Below, piece after piece: positions 43,611-52,776 of a stretch of DNA of 64,000 nt. Positions within the stretch are counted from its first letter, which is position 1, and each line of letters opens with the position of its first letter. The position numbers were made by a program, and so were the translations under genes. The DNA comes from CAYXLI01 sp964464925 (GTDB lineage: Bacteria > Acidobacteriota > Terriglobia > Bryobacterales > Bryobacteraceae): positions 1 to 64,000 of the forward strand of contig CAYXLI010000014.1 of NCBI GenBank assembly GCA_964464925.1. Reading direction: 5' to 3'. The notes beneath the pieces were generated by a model. That model saw only the letters and a list, made by a program, of their open reading frames with translations. It had not been told where the DNA came from and made no database searches.

Positions 43611-44487
43611 GGGCTTATCAGCCCTCCTGCCGTCGCGCTCGGCGCCACAACCGCAGCCAGCCCCTGAACTCGTACCGGCGCCACACGCGCCACCTCCGAA
43701 CGGGTTGATGGAGATCCCGGTTGATTCGATCGAACCCAATCCGTTGCAGCCCCGAACCGTGTTTGAACCCGAAGCCCTCGCCGAACTCGCTCAGTCCATC
43801 AGAGCCAACGGCGTCATCCAGCCCCTGGTCGTCCAACGCCATGAGGACAAGTTCCAACTTGTCGCTGGAGAACGCCGCTGGAAAGCGGCACGGATGGCGG
43901 GACTGGTGCAAGTACCCGTAGTCGTTCGAGAATTCGCGGACGACCGGCTACTCGAAGTGGCACTCATTGAGAACATCCAACGAGAAGATCTCAACCCGAT
44001 TGAGGTCGCGCATGCCTTGGACCGTCTCGTAAGGGAGCATCACCTCACACATGAGCAAGCCGCCGAGCGAACCGGCAAAGATCGCAGCACGGTCACTAAT
44101 CTGATCCGCCTACTGAAACTGCCCGCTACCATTCAGCTTCTGGTCGCTGAGAAGAAGCTCACCATGGGTCACGCGAGAGCAATTGTCGGCCTACCCGACG
44201 AGGAAACCATGATTGACGCGGCGCAGCGCGCGGCTGACCAGGGAATGTCGGTCCGCCAGTTAGAGAGACATATCCAGTCCCTCCTTCGCCGCCACGTGAC
44301 CGGGGAAGACCAGCAGATCGACAACGACCCCAATGTCACCGCCGCTATACGGGAAATGGAGAGGATTCTAGGCACACGCGTGCGCATTATCCAACAGACG
44401 GCGAGCCGCGGCCGCGTCGAGATCGAATACTACTCTACGGATGATCTCGACAGGATCTACAATCTGATTATTGGGGAGAAGAACTAA
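43570..44487 (+). CDS. parB: Chromosome-partitioning protein ParB (Spo0J)
   Basis: A 305-residue DNA-binding CTPase. The start at 43570 gives the typical KALGKGLSALLP opening and overlaps parA by 41 bases. The CTP-binding motif is in VAGERRWKAARMAGL, the partner-interaction region is ENIQREDLNPIEVA, and the helix-turn-helix is EQAAERTGKDRSTVTNLIRLL. The two parS-like sites upstream are its expected targets. Confidence 0.95.
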   Translation: MTKSPEPQRKALGKGLSALLPSRSAPQPQPAPELVPAPHAPPPNGLMEIPVDSIEPNPLQPRTVFEPEALAELAQSIRANGVIQPLVVQRHEDKFQLVAGERRWKAARMAGLVQVPVVVREFADDRLLEVALIENIQREDLNPIEVAHALDRLVREHHLTHEQAAERTGKDRSTVTNLIRLLKLPATIQLLVAEKKLTMGHARAIVGLPDEETMIDAAQRAADQGMSVRQLERHIQSLLRRHVTGEDQQIDNDPNVTAAIREMERILGTRVRIIQQTASRGRVEIEYYSTDDLDRIYNLIIGEKN

Positions 44488-44491
44488 AGGT

Positions 44492-44568
44492 TGGTGCCGG
44501 CGGGAGGAGTTGAACCTCCGACCTACGGATTATGAGACCGTCGCTCTAACCACCTGAGCTACACCGGC
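44492..44568 (-). tRNA. tRNA with CAU anticodon (elongator Met or Ile2)
   Basis: The minus strand folds as a 77-base tRNA: acceptor GCCGGTG with CGCCGGC, D arm TAGCTCAGGTGGTTAGAGC, anticodon loop CTCATAA, T arm GGAGGTTCAACTCC, and encoded CCA. A G1-C72 pair rules out the initiator. Methionine elongator and lysidine-modified Ile2 cannot be told apart by eye. It points toward parB, with its 3' end four bases from the parB stop. Confidence 0.9.
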
Positions 44569-44615
44569 TTACTCACTAGCGTATCGAGCCATGCAGCGCT
44601 TTGTCAACGCCGCCC

Positions 44616-45929
44616 ATGAATGCGATTAATTTCCAGGAAGTCTGTAAATGTTATCCGATTTACACTTCTCCGTCCGATCGGCTGAAGGAGCTTGCGCTGT
44701 TGAACCGCGTCTCCTTTCATGACGACTTTTGGGCTTTGCGCGACATCTCGTTCGACGTAAAGAAGGGTGAGACTTTCTGCGTTATCGGAGAGAACGGATC
44801 CGGAAAAAGTACGCTTCTGCAGATCATAGCCGGGATCCTGCACCCGACCTCCGGATCAGCCCAAGTTGCAGGTCGTGTATCCGCGCTCCTGGAGCTTGGT
44901 TCCGGTTTCAATCCGGAATTCACCGGCCGCGATAATGTCTACCTGAATGCCTCAATCCTCGGCCTTAGCCGCAAACAGATCGATCAGCGCTATCCGGACA
45001 TTGAGGCATTTGCCGAGATCGGCCCTTTTATCGATCAGCCTGTGAAGACCTATTCGAGCGGCATGAGCGTCCGCCTGGCCTTTGCGGTCGCCATCCACGT
45101 CGATCCTGAAATTCTGCTCGTCGACGAAGCGCTCGCCGTCGGTGATATATATTTCCGCCAACGGTGCATGCGAAAGGTGCATGAACTCCGCTCCAAAGGT
45201 GTCACAATCGTCTTCGTGTCCCACGCAATCGGAGACGTGAAGGCGATCGGGGACCGCGTACTCTGGCTGGACAAAGGCAACTTGCGAGAAATCGGCGATA
45301 CAGATACGGTCGTGGAACACTATCTCGCTGCCATGACGATCAAGGATTCCGCATATCTCGAACTGAAGCATACGACGCCCGCCGTGCCGCCCACAGCGCA
45401 TAGGAATGCAGGACCGCCCGAAATCGAGGAGACGATTCCGAACATCGATCACCGCCATGGTGATGGAAAGGCGGAGATTATGGGTATCGGAATCTACGAC
45501 GAGTACGGACAGCCGCTGCGCCTGCTGCAGCCGGACACGCACATCATTGTCCGCATCACCGCGCGTGCGAAATCCGAACTCCCGATGCCAAACGTGGGCT
45601 TCATGCTTCGGAATCACCTCGGTATCGATTTTGCCGGTTCCAACACCACGCGCGAAGGTTATGAACTCCCACCGATGGGGCCCGGCGACGTGTGCACGGT
45701 AGATTTCCACCTGGAGCTTCCCGAGCTCTATCCGTCGGCCTTTTCCTTCTCGCCGGCCATCGCAAATGGCAGCCTGCACTCTTATACCATGTGTGATTGG
45801 ATCGATAACGCAATCACAATGCAAATGGCGAATGGTGAAGGTCAGGTATATGGATACCTTCATCTGCCATGCCGAGTGGAGCTGAATGCGCGCTTGGCTC
45901 CCGGGCATCCTGAGATGAACATTGCCTGA
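44616..45929 (+). CDS. wzt: Wzt-type polysaccharide ABC exporter ATPase with C-terminal glycan-binding-like domain
   Basis: A 437-residue ATPase started at the ATG at 44616 (an upstream TTG at 44601 adds five residues). Residues 1-245 are an ABC domain: Walker A GENGSGKST at 58-66, RVSALLELGSGFNPEFTGR typical of O-antigen exporters, signature YSSGMSVRLAFA, Walker B ILLVDEALAVGD. Residues about 285-430 form an extra beta-rich domain like Wzt-C, which in E. coli O8/O9a reads the modified end of the finished glycan. The partner permease Wzm is absent from the cluster. A methyltransferase gene follows after four bases. Confidence 0.9.
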   Translation: MNAINFQEVCKCYPIYTSPSDRLKELALLNRVSFHDDFWALRDISFDVKKGETFCVIGENGSGKSTLLQIIAGILHPTSGSAQVAGRVSALLELGSGFNPEFTGRDNVYLNASILGLSRKQIDQRYPDIEAFAEIGPFIDQPVKTYSSGMSVRLAFAVAIHVDPEILLVDEALAVGDIYFRQRCMRKVHELRSKGVTIVFVSHAIGDVKAIGDRVLWLDKGNLREIGDTDTVVEHYLAAMTIKDSAYLELKHTTPAVPPTAHRNAGPPEIEETIPNIDHRHGDGKAEIMGIGIYDEYGQPLRLLQPDTHIIVRITARAKSELPMPNVGFMLRNHLGIDFAGSNTTREGYELPPMGPGDVCTVDFHLELPELYPSAFSFSPAIANGSLHSYTMCDWIDNAITMQMANGEGQVYGYLHLPCRVELNARLAPGHPEMNIA

Positions 45930-45933
45930 GCGT

Positions 45934-47190
45934 ATGAGTACTGAATTCACGGGCGAGCGCGTCATCCCCGGCCAAGTCGATCTGAATCTCTGGAACGAAC
46001 ACATCGCCCGCTACGCATTTGCTGCGCGTTTAAGCCGAAACAAACGCGTGCTCGATGCAGGGTGCGGAACCGGCTATGGGTCCGCGAATCTCTCCTCCTA
46101 CGCCAACGCAGTTTGCGGAATTGATCTAGGAGCTGAAGCCATCCAGTACGCGACGCAAAACTATTCCCGTTCGAATGTGCACTGGGCTCGCGGATCCTGC
46201 ACAAAGCTTCCGTTTCGAAACGGATGCTTCGACCTTGTGATCGCTTTCGAAGTGATCGAGCACTTAGAGAACTGGCGGGGCCTCCTGATCGAAGCCCGCA
46301 GAGTTCTCACTCCGGGCGGCCAATTCATTGTCTCGACTCCTAACAAATCCTTCTACGCAGAATCACGCGCCGCCTCCGGTCCGAATCCGTTCCATACGCA
46401 CGAATTCGAATTCGAAGAATTTCGCGCTGCGCTTCGGGAGGTGTTTCCTCACGTGTCCCTGTTTCTCGAGGACCACACGGAAGGCATCCTCTTTAAGAGC
46501 GTCTCATCGCGCGGATCCGCGGACGTGCGGTTAGAGGGCTCGGAGCCCGATCCGAATCAATCCAATTTTTTCATCGCCGTCTGCGCTACGATGCCGCAGA
46601 CGGGTTCGCCGACCTTTGTCTATCTTCCGAGTTCCGCAAATCTGCTGAAGGAACGCGGCGAGCACATCGTCCGTCTCGAACGCGAGCTCGCCATTAAAAA
46701 TGAGTGGCTCGATCAGGCACGCAACGAGCACCAGCAACTCGTGCAACTGCATACCAAGCAGACTGCGGAACTTCAGGCCAGCAATCGCTGGGCAGAACAG
46801 TTGAATGAAGAACTGGGAGTCGCAGCCGAGCGCATCACTCAACTACAGAAAGAGCTGCTTCACGAGCAGCACGCCGCATTGCAGGTTGCCCAGGGATATG
46901 CGGACAAAGTCGCTGAGTTGGAGGCGGATGTTGCAGCCAAAGCGAAATGGGCCATCGAGACTGAAGCACGGCTCAGTGCCGAGTTACAGGCCAAGTGCGA
47001 TGAGCTTGCAAGATGCGTAGAGATCTTGCATCAGTCAGAACAGCTCACGGAAGAGCGCACGCAATGGGCTATGCGCCTTGATCAGGATCGGCAGATTCTG
47101 CAGGCAAAGCTCGATATGGTGCAGGCATCGCGTTGGCTGAAGCTCGGCAGAACGTTCGGCGTCGGTCCGCAATTGGGGTTTGACAAGTAA
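45934..47190 (+). CDS. SAM methyltransferase with long C-terminal coiled coil
   Basis: A 418-residue protein from the ATG at 45934. Residues about 25-180 are a class I methyltransferase (LDAGCGTGYGSANLS, FDLVIAFEVIEHLENW, LTPGGQFIVSTPN). From about 232 to 400 it is nearly all charged/Leu heptads (ERELAIKNEWLDQARNEHQQ, RITQLQKELLHEQH, VAELEADVAAKAKW): a coiled coil of some 165 residues. It ends in the WLKLGRTFGVGP type of segment found on many polysaccharide enzymes. Its place right after a Wzt with a C-terminal domain suggests it caps the exported glycan, with the coiled coil setting chain length. The capping role is inference. Confidence 0.85.
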   Translation: MSTEFTGERVIPGQVDLNLWNEHIARYAFAARLSRNKRVLDAGCGTGYGSANLSSYANAVCGIDLGAEAIQYATQNYSRSNVHWARGSCTKLPFRNGCFDLVIAFEVIEHLENWRGLLIEARRVLTPGGQFIVSTPNKSFYAESRAASGPNPFHTHEFEFEEFRAALREVFPHVSLFLEDHTEGILFKSVSSRGSADVRLEGSEPDPNQSNFFIAVCATMPQTGSPTFVYLPSSANLLKERGEHIVRLERELAIKNEWLDQARNEHQQLVQLHTKQTAELQASNRWAEQLNEELGVAAERITQLQKELLHEQHAALQVAQGYADKVAELEADVAAKAKWAIETEARLSAELQAKCDELARCVEILHQSEQLTEERTQWAMRLDQDRQILQAKLDMVQASRWLKLGRTFGVGPQLGFDK

Positions 47191-49548
47191 ATGAGAATTC
47201 TTGGGCGAATTTTGATCGCCCTGCCGCTCCTGCTAATCCTTCCGCTTCTGATTGCGGTTCCGCTCGTGGCGTTTGCGATCGAAGACCTCTTGTTCCGCCT
47301 GTTTGGCAAACATTCCGTACAACCGAATCGCAGACCCAACAGTCAAGCAGTGAGCGTCGTCATTCCGAACTGGAATGGCCGGGATCTCCTGCAGAAATAT
47401 CTACCCTCGGTAATTGCTGCAGGTCCGGATGAGATCGTCGTGGTGGACAATGGCTCCACGGATGGCAGCGTCGAATTCGTGCGCGCGGCCTTTCCACAAG
47501 TGACCGTCCTCGCGCTGCCAGAAAACCTGGGCTTCGGAGGAGGATCAAACGCAGGATTTCGCGCCGCCAAGAACGATATCGTTGTTCTGCTCAATAGCGA
47601 TATGCGAGTAGAGCACGATTTCCTCAAGCCGCTGGTCGATGCGTTCAGGGATGAAAATGTGTTTGCGGTCTCGTGCCAGATCTTCTTCAGCGATCCGAAA
47701 AAAATACGCGAAGAGACTGGGCTCACCCAAGCGTGGTGGGAAGGCGGCCGTCTCCGAGTCCGCCATCGCATAGATGACGCCATTACAGAACCCTTCCCGT
47801 GTTTCTACGGCGGCGGAGGGTCCTGTGCCTTTGACCGAAACAAGTTTCTCGAGTTGGGCGGCTTCGATGAGCTACTGAAGCCTTTCTATTTGGAAGACAC
47901 GGATCTTGGCTACATGGCCTGGAAGCGCGGGTGGAAAGTCCTCTATGCTCCTAAGAGCATCGTGTATCACGAGCATCGCGGAACCATCGGCAAGAAGTTT
48001 TCCCAAGCGTACATCGACTCGATTCTGCACAAGAACTTCGTATTGTTCGCCTGGAAGAATATCCACGATTGGCGCATGTTCGGATCGCACCTGATCTTCG
48101 CCTTTGCCGATTCTCTTCTCAGTGCCGTGTTTGGCAATTCGCCGGAGCGCACGAATGTGCAAGGATTATCGCGCGCCTGCCTGCAATTGCCCGCTGCCCT
48201 TCGTTCGCGGCGGCGTGCGCGCAGCTTAGCAAGAGTATCGGATGAAGAGGCGTTTCGGCGGCCCCTCGGCGGCTATTTCCGGGATCTCTTCGAACAATTA
48301 CCCTCGGATCCCGAGAAACTCAACGTCCTGTTCGTCTCCCCTTACCCGATCTGCCCGCCCGTACATGGCGGCGGTGTATTCATGTATCAGACTTGTCGGC
48401 AGCTGGCGCGGCTCAGCCGCCTGCATCTGATCACGCTTCTCGATTTTCCCCAAGAACGCCAGGCGCACGACGAACTCGTTCGGCTTTGCGAGTCCGCGGA
48501 GTTCGTGCTCCGCATGAAGGGATCGTTCCACACTTTCACTTCCATGTCGCCGCACGCGATTGCCGAGTTTCACAATCAGGATCTCGCGTGGCTGATTCAC
48601 CGGCAGATCTACACGAAGAAGATTGACGTACTCCAGCTCGAGTATCTTCCTCTCGCCCAGTATGCAGGAGCATTCAGTCAAATTCCGAGCATCCTGTTCG
48701 AGCACGATGTCTACTTCCAATCGATCGGGAGGCAGTTGAGCAACATGCCTGGCGCAACGCGGAGGTTGAAAGCTCGCTATGAATATCTGCGCGGCATGCG
48801 CTATGAACTGCAGGTCCTGCCGCTTATGGATCGCATTCAGGTGTGCAGCAAAGCCAATCGTGAGTTTCTGGAAAGCTTTCGTCCGGAGCTGCGTCACCGG
48901 ATCGATGACAATCTGCGGGCGGGGATCGACACCAGCCGCTACGATTTCCATCCCGATGGCCGCGAGCCAGGGACTATGCTGTTCCTCGGCAGTTTCCGCC
49001 ATATTCCCAATAAAGAGGCGCTGGAATGGTTCATCCGCAACGTGCTTCCTCTCGTGTTGAAGGAGAGGCCTGATGCCAGGCTGATCGTGATTGGTTCGGA
49101 TCCGCCACCGCGGCACTCGTTTCCGAATTCTGAGGCAATTGAATTGATTGGATTTGTGGATGACGTGCTTGCCCCGCTACGTCAATACAGCGTGTTCATT
49201 TGTCCGATTCTCAGCGGATCCGGCGTAAGGGTAAAGCTGCTGGAAGCCTTCGCCGCGGGAATTCCTACTGTCTCTACCTATATTGGAGCGGAAGGCCTCG
49301 CGGAGATAGATGGGGATATCTGCCGGCTCACGGATGATCCAGCGGAATTCGCGAAAGCTGTGCTCGAATTGCTCTCTAATCAGGATCGCGCAAGAAAACT
49401 CGCGCAGAGGGCGAGGGACTTCGTTGTAGCCGAGCGTGACATGCGAACGATGACGTACAGGCTTGAGCAGAGTTACCGGAACGCAATCAAAGAGCGGCGG
49501 CGGGCGGCGGTTACGGCTTCTGAGGCTCCTTCACTTTCGCGTCCTTAA
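47191..49548 (+). CDS. Two-domain glycosyltransferase (GT2 plus GT4) with N-terminal membrane helix
   Basis: A 785-residue fusion. A membrane helix (ALPLLLILPLLIAVPLVAF) at about 10-30 is followed by a GT2 domain at about 50-300: VSVVIPNWNGRDLLQKYLPS, VVDNGSTDGSVEF, and LLNSDMRVEHDF carrying the DxD-like site. After a linker of about 50 residues a GT4-type domain runs from about 370 to 770 (NVLFVSPYPICPPVHGGG, LFLGSFRHIPNKEAL, LSGSGVRVKLLEAFAAG). Two sugar-transfer steps, or one plus a binding role, are possible. It directly follows the methyltransferase stop with no gap. Sugars are unknown. Confidence 0.9.
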   Translation: MRILGRILIALPLLLILPLLIAVPLVAFAIEDLLFRLFGKHSVQPNRRPNSQAVSVVIPNWNGRDLLQKYLPSVIAAGPDEIVVVDNGSTDGSVEFVRAAFPQVTVLALPENLGFGGGSNAGFRAAKNDIVVLLNSDMRVEHDFLKPLVDAFRDENVFAVSCQIFFSDPKKIREETGLTQAWWEGGRLRVRHRIDDAITEPFPCFYGGGGSCAFDRNKFLELGGFDELLKPFYLEDTDLGYMAWKRGWKVLYAPKSIVYHEHRGTIGKKFSQAYIDSILHKNFVLFAWKNIHDWRMFGSHLIFAFADSLLSAVFGNSPERTNVQGLSRACLQLPAALRSRRRARSLARVSDEEAFRRPLGGYFRDLFEQLPSDPEKLNVLFVSPYPICPPVHGGGVFMYQTCRQLARLSRLHLITLLDFPQERQAHDELVRLCESAEFVLRMKGSFHTFTSMSPHAIAEFHNQDLAWLIHRQIYTKKIDVLQLEYLPLAQYAGAFSQIPSILFEHDVYFQSIGRQLSNMPGATRRLKARYEYLRGMRYELQVLPLMDRIQVCSKANREFLESFRPELRHRIDDNLRAGIDTSRYDFHPDGREPGTMLFLGSFRHIPNKEALEWFIRNVLPLVLKERPDARLIVIGSDPPPRHSFPNSEAIELIGFVDDVLAPLRQYSVFICPILSGSGVRVKLLEAFAAGIPTVSTYIGAEGLAEIDGDICRLTDDPAEFAKAVLELLSNQDRARKLAQRARDFVVAERDMRTMTYRLEQSYRNAIKERRRAAVTASEAPSLSRP

Positions 49549-50050
49549 CTAGCCTGCCGATGACATGATCGGCGACCTTGTTCAACTCGGCGGCGGAACT
49601 ATTCTTCGGCTTCAGATAATACGACCAGATCACCTGACGGGTCGCGCGGTCCACCAGAAAGATATTGCCCTTGCCGCGATTGAAACTGCTCGTCTTCATC
49701 GCCTCATCACGGGTCGTCTTCCAGGAGGGTTCCGCCTTCTTGTCCTTCGAATCCTTCGACTCTTTAGTGTCTTTGGATTCCTTCGGAGCCGGCGGCTCGG
49801 GAACAGGATAAAGCTCGTTGTAGCGCTGCTCGAAACCTTCGCCCAATCGATCTGTCATCAACGTGTCCGCAGACTTCGGATCGGTCGTTACGAGAAAGCG
49901 GCTCTCGCGCGTGAGTCGATTTGCGAGGTACTGATCTAGCCCCGCAGTCATGGACAGCAAATAGATTCTCTTGACACTTGCAAGATCTGGGGACAGGCTA
50001 CGGGCGGAGAGCAGGCCGGTAAACACGACGATGGCAGCGATTCGGAGCAT
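49511..50050 (-). CDS. Secreted or anchored protein of unknown function
   Basis: A 179-residue protein from the ATG at 50050 (GAGAA upstream), which opens on a hydrophobic segment (LRIAAIVVFTGLLSA). A low-complexity Lys/Ser/Asp stretch (KESKDTKESKDSKDKK) sits in the middle at about 105-120, and FLVDRATRQVIWSYYLKP follows. It may relate to small proteins that report on nucleotide or stress state, but no family is recognised. It is the only leftward protein gene in the polysaccharide cluster and overlaps the end of the GT2-GT4 gene by 38 bases, tail to tail. Confidence 0.65.
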   Translation of the reverse strand: MLRIAAIVVFTGLLSARSLSPDLASVKRIYLLSMTAGLDQYLANRLTRESRFLVTTDPKSADTLMTDRLGEGFEQRYNELYPVPEPPAPKESKDTKESKDSKDKKAEPSWKTTRDEAMKTSSFNRGKGNIFLVDRATRQVIWSYYLKPKNSSAAELNKVADHVIGRLVKDAKVKEPQKP

Positions 50051-50111
50051 ACGTTTCTCATCATAAGACGCAGTCCAGGGGCATTTGGCCGAGTACAGAT
50101 ACAATTGAGGT

Positions 50112-50783
50112 TTGTATAAGGATCTGAGGATCACAGTTATCAGCCCGTGTCTGAATGAGGAGCAGGGCATTGAGCAGGTTCTCCGGAAAATGCCGGAGTT
50201 CGTGGATCAGGTTATCGTCGTCGACAATGGCTCAACCGACCGCACGTCCGAGGTTGCGCGGAGCTTTGGCGCCCAGGTGATCCGTGAAGATGTAAGAGGA
50301 TATGGCCGAGCCTACAAGCGCGGCTTCGCCAATGCCGAGGGTGACGTGATCATCACGCTGGACGGCGATCACAGCTATCCTCCGGACGCGATCTCCTACC
50401 TGCTGGAAGCCTTCCTGCATCTCGACATCGATTTTCTGAACGCGTCCCGCTTCCCCGTCCGTGACCGCCACGCGATGAGCTTCAAGCACAAAATCGGAAA
50501 CTTCGTGCTGTCGCTCGCCACTTCCTTGCTCTACTTTCGCTGGGTTCGGGATTCTCAGTCAGGTATGTGGGTTTTCCGCCGCTCGATTTTGAAAGATATG
50601 AATCTGGTCTCGGATGGAATGGCTTTCTCAGAGGAGATCAAAATCGAGGCGCTGAAACATCCGAAGATCCGGTTTGCAGAGATTTCCATTCTATATTCAT
50701 CGCGCATGGGCGAAATCAAGCTGAACCCCTGGCGCGACGGCTTCTACAACCTCTTGTTCCTGCTGAAGAAGCGATTCTCTTAG
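50112..50783 (+). CDS. Glycosyltransferase family 2 (dolichol-phosphate-mannose-synthase-like)
   Basis: A 223-residue GT2 with no C-terminal membrane helices. Motifs are VISPCLNEEQGIEQVL, VVDNGSTDRTSEVA, GYGRAYKRGF, and the metal-binding ITLDGDHSYPP (DGD), then QSGMWVFRRS and SEEIKIEAL. It resembles enzymes that charge a polyprenyl-phosphate carrier. The start is unsure: the first candidate is TTG (50112), only one base after GAGG. Its stop is one base ahead of the next glycosyltransferase. Confidence 0.9.
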   Translation: MYKDLRITVISPCLNEEQGIEQVLRKMPEFVDQVIVVDNGSTDRTSEVARSFGAQVIREDVRGYGRAYKRGFANAEGDVIITLDGDHSYPPDAISYLLEAFLHLDIDFLNASRFPVRDRHAMSFKHKIGNFVLSLATSLLYFRWVRDSQSGMWVFRRSILKDMNLVSDGMAFSEEIKIEALKHPKIRFAEISILYSSRMGEIKLNPWRDGFYNLLFLLKKRFS

Positions 50784-50784
50784 G

Positions 50785-51765
50785 ATGAACGTCGGCGCCA
50801 CGACAGCCGTCATTCCGAATTGGAACGGGAGGGCTCTGCTCGAAAAGCTCCTGTCGGATCTGCCGAAGCAATCCGAACCATTCGAGCACGTCATCGTGGT
50901 CGACAATGGATCGACCGACGGTTCGGTTCAAACAGCGGAGCAACTGGGGGCGCAGGTGATCCGCTTCCCGGTGAATCGCGGGTTTGCACCCGCCGTCAAC
51001 GCCGGTGCTGCGGCTTCCTCCACTCCCTTCATCGCCATATTAAATAATGATGTGCGGCTGCACAGGGATTGGCTTGCCACACTGAAACCGGAGCTTGTGG
51101 GCGAGCGCGTCGGGGGAGCGTGCGGGAAAATCCTACAAGAGCGGCGGCCCCGGCGGATCGACGGTACATTCGATGCAGTCTCTCGAGCAGCGTGCGCGTG
51201 GCGCTGCGGTTCGGATCGGGAGGATGGACCGGTTTGGAACGTGCGGAGACAGGTCGCACTGGTCCCTTTGACCGCGGCTTTGTTTCACCGGACGGTATGG
51301 AACCAGATCGGCGGGTTGGACGAGCGGTTCGAATCCTACCTTGAAGATGTGGACTTCGGAATCCGCGCTGCGTCGAAAGGCTACAGCTCGGTATACCAGC
51401 CGGGCGCGTTAGCTTGGCACCAAGGCAGCGCTACCCGCGGCGCCTGGCACGCCGCGACAGTCAGGCAGATCGCACGCAATCAGGTGTGGCTGGTAGCGAA
51501 GCACTACTCAGGAAAAGCGCTGCTTCGGTATGGATGGCCAATTGCCATAGGCCAGGCGGCGTGGGGCCTGGTGGCCGCGCGCCATGGTGCAGGTTGGGCA
51601 TTTCTCCGTGGCAAAATCGAAGGGATATTGGGAGCATCGCTGCTGCGGCGCACGGCTGAGTTTGCAGCCGACGAATTCTTCGCGCGGAGCGAACGCGAGA
51701 TCTTCCAGCTGCAGCAGCAGACTGGTCTGGATCCCTACTGGCGGCTTTACTTTGCGGTCACGTAA
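50785..51765 (+). CDS. Glycosyltransferase family 2, rhamnosyltransferase-like
   Basis: A 326-residue GT2: AVIPNWNGRALLEKLL, VVDNGSTDGSVQTA, NRGFAPAVNAGAAA, and LNNDVRLHRDW carrying the NND variant of the DxD site. GGLDERFESYLEDVDFGIRA is the late conserved stretch holding ED, and W/H in AWHQGSA closes the catalytic core. The C-terminal 80 residues are helical with a hydrophobic stretch, possibly a membrane association. It begins two bases after the previous gene and is followed after three bases by another GT2, all probably one operon. Confidence 0.9.
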   Translation: MNVGATTAVIPNWNGRALLEKLLSDLPKQSEPFEHVIVVDNGSTDGSVQTAEQLGAQVIRFPVNRGFAPAVNAGAAASSTPFIAILNNDVRLHRDWLATLKPELVGERVGGACGKILQERRPRRIDGTFDAVSRAACAWRCGSDREDGPVWNVRRQVALVPLTAALFHRTVWNQIGGLDERFESYLEDVDFGIRAASKGYSSVYQPGALAWHQGSATRGAWHAATVRQIARNQVWLVAKHYSGKALLRYGWPIAIGQAAWGLVAARHGAGWAFLRGKIEGILGASLLRRTAEFAADEFFARSEREIFQLQQQTGLDPYWRLYFAVT

Positions 51766-51768
51766 ATC

Positions 51769-52710
51769 ATGATCGGGGTTGTCATTGTCACGTATGAATC
51801 GGCGGACGTAATCGGGCGGTGTCTCGACGCATGCTCTCAATATCCCGACCTGCGTGTCATCGTTGTCGATAATGCATCTCAGGATGAGACAGTCGCAGAA
51901 GTCAGAAATCACAAGGACGTGAGTCTCGTCGTGAACAGCCAAAATCGCGGGTTTGCAGGGGCAGTAAATCAGGGAGTCACCCTCTGTGACACAGACTTTG
52001 TGCTGCTTCTGAATCCTGACACAGAACTCCTCACGCATCCTGCACGATTAGCGGCGGAGTGTGGTGGGGCCGCGGGTGGATGTTTAATAGATGACACGAA
52101 TACGCCCCAAAACGGTTTCATTGTACGTGCTTTTCCGTCTGCCTGGACACTTGCGTTTGAGTCGCTCGGGCTCAACCGGCTCTTTCCGTGGAACCCGGTG
52201 AACCGGCGGTATCGTGTCACACTGAATCATCAAAATGTGACAGAGGTGGATCAGCCTGCCGGCGCTTTCCTGATGATTCGAAAGGAAGCTTGGGCGCGAG
52301 TGGGCGGTTTTGATGAAGCCTTTGCTCCCGTATGGTTTGAGGACGTTGATTTCTGTTTACGCTTAAAGCGGGCTGGATTTTCGATCCGGTATGTACCTGA
52401 CGTTCAGGCGCGTCACGTGGGGGGGCACGCTGCTCGTAAGGTTGGCTGGGAATCGCGCCAGACGTATTGGTATGGTAGCCTTCTAAAGTACGCGGCGAAG
52501 CATTTCTCGCCCGCGGACAGGTTTCTGGTAGCGGGGTCTGTCTGGACCGGAGCGTTGCTTCGGTTGGGAGGGGAATTGCTCATGCGAGGGAACCTGAAAG
52601 CTGTTCCAGTTTATAGTAGAGTTATGGGGTTTGCAGCCCTGACTGCATTTTCAGGGCGAGGCGGGGCGTCGGGTGCGCTCCCCGGGTTTACGGTTAAGCC
52701 CTCCAACTGA
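51769..52710 (+). CDS. Glycosyltransferase family 2, rhamnosyltransferase-like
   Basis: A 313-residue GT2 paralog of the preceding gene: VVIVTYESADVIGRC, VVDNASQDETVAE, NRGFAGAVNQGV, LLNPDTELLTHP with the metal site, GGFDEAFAPVWFEDVDFCLRL and the helix-rich end. Codon use looks more AT-tolerant than in its neighbours (many gtgaca, aaaatg), judged by eye only. After it comes a 66-base gap with a palindrome, so a new transcription unit may begin at the next gene. Confidence 0.9.
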   Translation: MIGVVIVTYESADVIGRCLDACSQYPDLRVIVVDNASQDETVAEVRNHKDVSLVVNSQNRGFAGAVNQGVTLCDTDFVLLLNPDTELLTHPARLAAECGGAAGGCLIDDTNTPQNGFIVRAFPSAWTLAFESLGLNRLFPWNPVNRRYRVTLNHQNVTEVDQPAGAFLMIRKEAWARVGGFDEAFAPVWFEDVDFCLRLKRAGFSIRYVPDVQARHVGGHAARKVGWESRQTYWYGSLLKYAAKHFSPADRFLVAGSVWTGALLRLGGELLMRGNLKAVPVYSRVMGFAALTAFSGRGGASGALPGFTVKPSN

Positions 52711-52737
52711 GAAGCAAATAAAGTAGTGGTTGTATCG

Positions 52738-52752
52738 CTAGTCACTGACTAG
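52738..52752. promoter_or_regulatory. 15-base palindrome between glycosyltransferase genes
   Basis: CTAGTCACTGACTAG is symmetric around one base, followed by ACTTTTTAAAC. It could be an operator or, with a five-base loop, a weak terminator. It lies in the only notable gap of the glycosyltransferase run. Confidence 0.35.
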
Positions 52753-52776
52753 ACTTTTTAAACTTAGACCAGATTC

